In this document: positions 61,318-64,000 of the stretch, piece by piece
Numbering within the stretch: the stretch's first letter is position 1
Layout: every line of letters begins with the position of its first letter
DNA from: VRUE01 sp963712595
GTDB taxonomy: Bacteria; Actinomycetota; Thermoleophilia; Solirubrobacterales; 70-9
Direction of reading: 5' to 3'
DNA length: 64,000 bases
Assembly: GCA_963712595.1 (NCBI GenBank)
Contig: CAVQIM010000004.1
Coordinates: 124,001-188,000, forward strand
The notes under the pieces: model-generated
What the model was told of the DNA's origin: nothing
Databases searched by the model: none
Seen by the model: the letters and a program-made list of their open reading frames with translations, nothing else
Translations under genes and position numbers: made by a program

Positions 61318-62142
61318 GTGGCCCAGACCTGCTATCGCCATCCGAACCGCGAGACGGGGGTCTCCTGCTCCTCCTGCGGGCGACCTATTTGCCCGGACTG
61401 CATGACGCCGACCCCGGTTGGCATGCGCTGCCCGGAGTGCGCCCAACAGCGCACCAAGGTGACCCGTGGGGTGGGCGAGGCGTCGCTGTTCGGCAGCGCG
61501 CCGGCGACCTTCATCCTGATCGGGCTGAATGTCGCCGCCTATCTCGCCGAGGTCGCGACGAGCAGCGGTGGCCTCGGGGGCGTCCAGGGGAGCTCGCTTG
61601 TCCGGGAATTCGGCTTGTACGGCCCGTTGGTGGCGGAAGGCGAGTGGTACCGGATGGTGGGCGGTGGCTTCCTGCACGCGGGCCTGGCCCACATCGCCTT
61701 CAACATGTTCGCGCTCTACTTCCTCGGCCGCTTGCTCGAGCCATCCATAGGCACCGCGCGATTTGTCGCGGTCTACGTGGCCTCGCTCTTCGGCGGGGCC
61801 TTCGGCGCCCTCCTGCTGAGCCCGAATGCACTCACTATCGGTGCCTCTGGGGCGATCTTCGGCCTCTTCGGCGCCGCCTTCGTGATCGCCCGGGGCCGTG
61901 GTTTCGACGCGGTCGCCTCGACTATCGGGGTGATCCTCCTGTTCAACCTGGCGTTCAGCCTGGGCACCGCCCACATCAGCCTCGGCGGACATCTTGGTGG
62001 CCTCGTGGTCGGCGTCGTCTGCGCTTTGGTGATCATCGCCGGCGACCGCGGCAGGTTGGGTCAGAACCGCCTCGCGACGGAGCTGATCGCGATGGCGGCG
62101 GTGGCGATCGTCTCGATCGTCGCGGCGATCGCGATCGCCTGA
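61318..62142 (+). CDS. Rhomboid intramembrane serine protease with B-box-like zinc finger
   Basis: 274 residues. N-terminal zinc-binding segment (CYRHPNRETGVSCSSCGRPI, then CPDC and CPEC), then six membrane helices. Catalytic Ser in TIGASGAIFGLFGA and His in SLGGHLGGLVVGV, with LHAGLAHIAFNMFALYFLG carrying the conserved HxxxN. It cleaves membrane proteins within the bilayer. GTG start 10 nt after TAGGCT. Confidence 0.93.
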   Translation: MAQTCYRHPNRETGVSCSSCGRPICPDCMTPTPVGMRCPECAQQRTKVTRGVGEASLFGSAPATFILIGLNVAAYLAEVATSSGGLGGVQGSSLVREFGLYGPLVAEGEWYRMVGGGFLHAGLAHIAFNMFALYFLGRLLEPSIGTARFVAVYVASLFGGAFGALLLSPNALTIGASGAIFGLFGAAFVIARGRGFDAVASTIGVILLFNLAFSLGTAHISLGGHLGGLVVGVVCALVIIAGDRGRLGQNRLATELIAMAAVAIVSIVAAIAIA

Positions 62143-62147
62143 AGGCG

Positions 62148-63068
62148 CTAACTGCGGCGGTCAGGCTCGGGAGCCGGCGCGTGCAGGTCGGCGAAGCCGA
62201 TGTTTCCCGGTGCGTCGACGAGGTCGGGGTGGAGCAGGTGACCGAGCAGCTCGACGCCGTCGATCAGCCGCGGTCCCGGCCGCGAGAAGGTCGAGGCGGC
62301 ATCGACGGCAAAGATTCTCCTAGCGCCCAGCGCCTCGATCTGCTCCCACTGAGCCAGGGCCTGTGCGCGCGAGTCGTCGACGTACCAGCCGCAGGGCATC
62401 GCGATCGTCACGTCCGGGCTGAGGCCCGCGAGCTCACCCCATGAAACCTCCGGCGACTTCAGCCCCGGTGGCCCGGCGACGTCCTCGCCGCCGGCGATCG
62501 AGATCATCTCCGGGATCCAGTGGCCGCCGACGTAGGGCGGGTCCAGCCACTCCAGCGCGATCACCCGCGGCAGGCTCGCCCCCGAAACCGCAGCGCGCAC
62601 CGTCGCCAGTCTCCCCTCCAGCTCTCCGCGAAGTTCATGCGCCTCGTTGGGAATCGCCGCCGCCTCGCCGAGCCGGATCACGTCCTCCAGCATCTCGCCC
62701 AGCGTGCTCGGGTCCTGCTGGACCACCCGCGGGCGACTTGGCAGGCGCGAGGCGACCTCGAGCACGTCCTCGAAGGAGACGGCGCAGACCGCGCAGACGG
62801 CCTGGGTGACGATCAGGTCCGGTTCGAGCTTCGCCAGCAGCTCCTCGTCAAGTTCGTAGAGCGCTTGTCCCTCGGCCACCCTCGTCTTCACCGTTCTGTC
62901 GATTTCGGCGGCGCTGAGTCCCGGGCGGAGCACCGTCCGGGTCAGGTGGGGAAGCGAGCGCGCTTCGGGCGGGTAGTCGCACTCGTGGGTTACGGCGACG
63001 ACCCTGTCGCCCAGGCCAAGGGCGAAGAGCATCTCCGTTGCCGACGGAACGAGGCTTGCAACGCGCAT
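62148..63068 (-). CDS. BtuF-like helical-backbone metal/cobalamin-binding protein
   Basis: 306 residues. RVASLVPSATEMLFALGLGD at the very N-terminus, LYELDEELLAKLEPDLIVTQ, VCAVSFEDVLEVASRL and VIALEWLDPPYVGGHWIPEM match class III solute-binding proteins of the cobalamin-binding kind. There is no signal peptide, so it may be cytoplasmic, like the short lineage annotated as cobalamin-binding protein. Ligand uncertain. ATG 63068 is 9 nt after CATATT. Confidence 0.84.
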   Translation of the reverse strand: MRVASLVPSATEMLFALGLGDRVVAVTHECDYPPEARSLPHLTRTVLRPGLSAAEIDRTVKTRVAEGQALYELDEELLAKLEPDLIVTQAVCAVCAVSFEDVLEVASRLPSRPRVVQQDPSTLGEMLEDVIRLGEAAAIPNEAHELRGELEGRLATVRAAVSGASLPRVIALEWLDPPYVGGHWIPEMISIAGGEDVAGPPGLKSPEVSWGELAGLSPDVTIAMPCGWYVDDSRAQALAQWEQIEALGARRIFAVDAASTFSRPGPRLIDGVELLGHLLHPDLVDAPGNIGFADLHAPAPEPDRRS

Positions 63069-63077
63069 GCGGAGATC

Positions 63078-63083
63078 AATATG
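63078..63083 (-). promoter_or_regulatory. -10 box of btuF-like gene (leaderless)
   Basis: CATATT on the minus strand, 9 nt before the ATG at 63068. Confidence 0.45.
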
Positions 63084-63115
63084 GCACTTCTCGCAGGAAC
63101 CGCGGAGTAGAAAGC

Positions 63116-63121
63116 TATATT
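63116..63121 (+). promoter_or_regulatory. -10 box of micro-ORF / CNNM-type gene
   Basis: TATATT, 11 nt before the ATG at 63133; a slightly longer gap than usual. Confidence 0.4.
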
Positions 63122-63132
63122 GCCTACGCCGA

Positions 63133-63180
63133 ATGGCCGACGACGACCTCCCCCGAAGTACCGGGTCAAATAGACGATGA
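63133..63180 (+). CDS. 15-codon micro-ORF upstream of CNNM-type gene
   Basis: Encodes MADDDLPRSTGSNRR. The TGA overlaps the ATG of the next gene (ATGA), which has no ribosome binding site of its own. Confidence 0.45.
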   Translation: MADDDLPRSTGSNRR

Positions 63181-64000
63181 GCGCCCTGCTGCTCGTTCTC
63201 CTCCTGCTTCTCGTCGCCATCAACGGCTTCTTCGTCGCGGCCGAGTTCGCCCTAGTCCGCAGTCGCCGCGGCAAGATCGAGCAGCTCGCCGAGGAAGGGG
63301 AGAGCGGCGCCGAGGAGGTGGTCGAGCAGCTCGACAAGATCGACGAGTCGCTCTCTGCCTGCCAGATCGGGATCACGATGGCCTCGATCGGGATCGGTTT
63401 CCTCGGCGAGCCCTCCTTGGCGAAGCTGCTCGAGCCGATCTTCGGGGGCCTCTCGCACGGCGCCGCGGTGGGGCTCTCGGTGGCGATCGCCTTCGCCCTC
63501 GTCACCGCGCTCCACATCAGCATCGGCGAGCAGGTGCCGAAGATGCTGGCGATCAGCCACGCCGAGCGCACCGCCCGTCGCGTCTCTCGCCCGCTCAACT
63601 GGTTCCGCGCCGCGACCGCGCCGGTGATCATGGCGCTGAGCGCGATCTCCAACGCGATCGTGCGCCTCTTCGGCGTCGACCCGACCGACATCGAGGAGCA
63701 TCACACCGCCGAGGACTTGAAGCAGATCATCGATCGCTCGAAGATCGGCGGCACGCTCGATCCGGGCGAGGCGGGGATGCTCGGCGGGGTCTTTCACCTG
63801 CACGAGCAGGAGGCCCGCGAGGTGATGACGCCGATCCCGGCCGTGGTGACCGTCGACGCCTCCGAGACGGTGGAGACGGCGCTGCGGCGCTGCGTGACCT
63901 CCGGCCACACGCGGCTGGTCGTGATCGAGGACGACAACCCCGACCGGGTCAAAGGGATCGTCCACAACAACAGCCTCGCCCGCCTCTACATGAGCGACGG
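63177..64000 (+). CDS. CNNM/CorC (HlyC) family membrane protein, truncated by window end
   Basis: The first ~274 residues are in the window. CNNM (DUF21) membrane domain: NGFFVAAEFALVRSRRGKIE, ACQIGITMASIGIGFLGEPS and HISIGEQVPKMLAISHAERT. CBS domain begins near residue 215 (EQEAREVMTPIPAVVTVDAS; SGHTRLVVIEDD). Such proteins are linked to Mg2+/Co2+ export or homeostasis. No stop in the window. Confidence 0.9.
   Translation, partial: MSALLLVLLLLLVAINGFFVAAEFALVRSRRGKIEQLAEEGESGAEEVVEQLDKIDESLSACQIGITMASIGIGFLGEPSLAKLLEPIFGGLSHGAAVGLSVAIAFALVTALHISIGEQVPKMLAISHAERTARRVSRPLNWFRAATAPVIMALSAISNAIVRLFGVDPTDIEEHHTAEDLKQIIDRSKIGGTLDPGEAGMLGGVFHLHEQEAREVMTPIPAVVTVDASETVETALRRCVTSGHTRLVVIEDDNPDRVKGIVHNNSLARLYMSD

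Overview
This is a GC-rich, gene-dense chromosomal window from an actinobacterium. Thermoleophilia (Solirubrobacterales-like) is the best guess, inferred from CarD, an F420-type luciferase-like oxidoreductase, DisA, a type III glutamine synthetase and the promoter style; no rRNA is present to confirm it. There is no CRISPR array, prophage or insertion sequence. The only RNA gene is one tRNA-Thr(TGT).

Layout. 1-10 kb is accessory metabolism: cupin/TetR with a palindromic operator, two SnoaL-like proteins, an F420-type oxidoreductase, YdeI, amine oxidase, a PEP-mutase family enzyme, rlmN, a Fic protein, a P450 and a secreted collagen-like protein. 10-25 kb holds nitrogen and cell-envelope functions: GlnN-type glutamine synthetase, amt, a hydroxyacyl-CoA dehydrogenase/crotonase fusion, Sir2, a frameshifted NlpC/P60-type gene, LysR, a universal stress protein, a HAD hydrolase and a three-module peptidoglycan hydrolase. 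From 26.8 to 53.3 kb a long, mostly + strand housekeeping run (tilS-hpt-ftsH-folP-folB-folK-coaX-dus-greA-lysS-clpC-disA-carD-ispD-ispF-cysS-rlmB-sigH) follows the order of the homologous Bacillus subtilis region, interrupted by a few unrelated genes. 53-64 kb carries membrane proteins, tRNA-Thr, a VOC dioxygenase/maleylacetate reductase pair, a PlsC-GpsA fusion, an ECF sigma module, rhomboid, a BtuF-like protein and a CNNM/CorC-type protein cut by the window end.

Three signals cut across gene boundaries. (1) About thirty starts have a TAnnnT-like -10 hexamer only 6-10 nt upstream and no Shine-Dalgarno sequence, indicating leaderless mRNAs. In four divergent pairs the two -10 boxes overlap physically. 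Three such promoters drive micro-ORFs of 7, 24 and 15 codons whose stop overlaps the start of the next gene. (2) Several families of 46-130 bp palindromic elements occur, with conserved cores and self-complementary arms that differ between copies. One lies in frame inside cysS, and others form both ends of the rlmB reading frame. (3) folK and carD appear to start with ATT, and ispD has no ordinary start codon at all.
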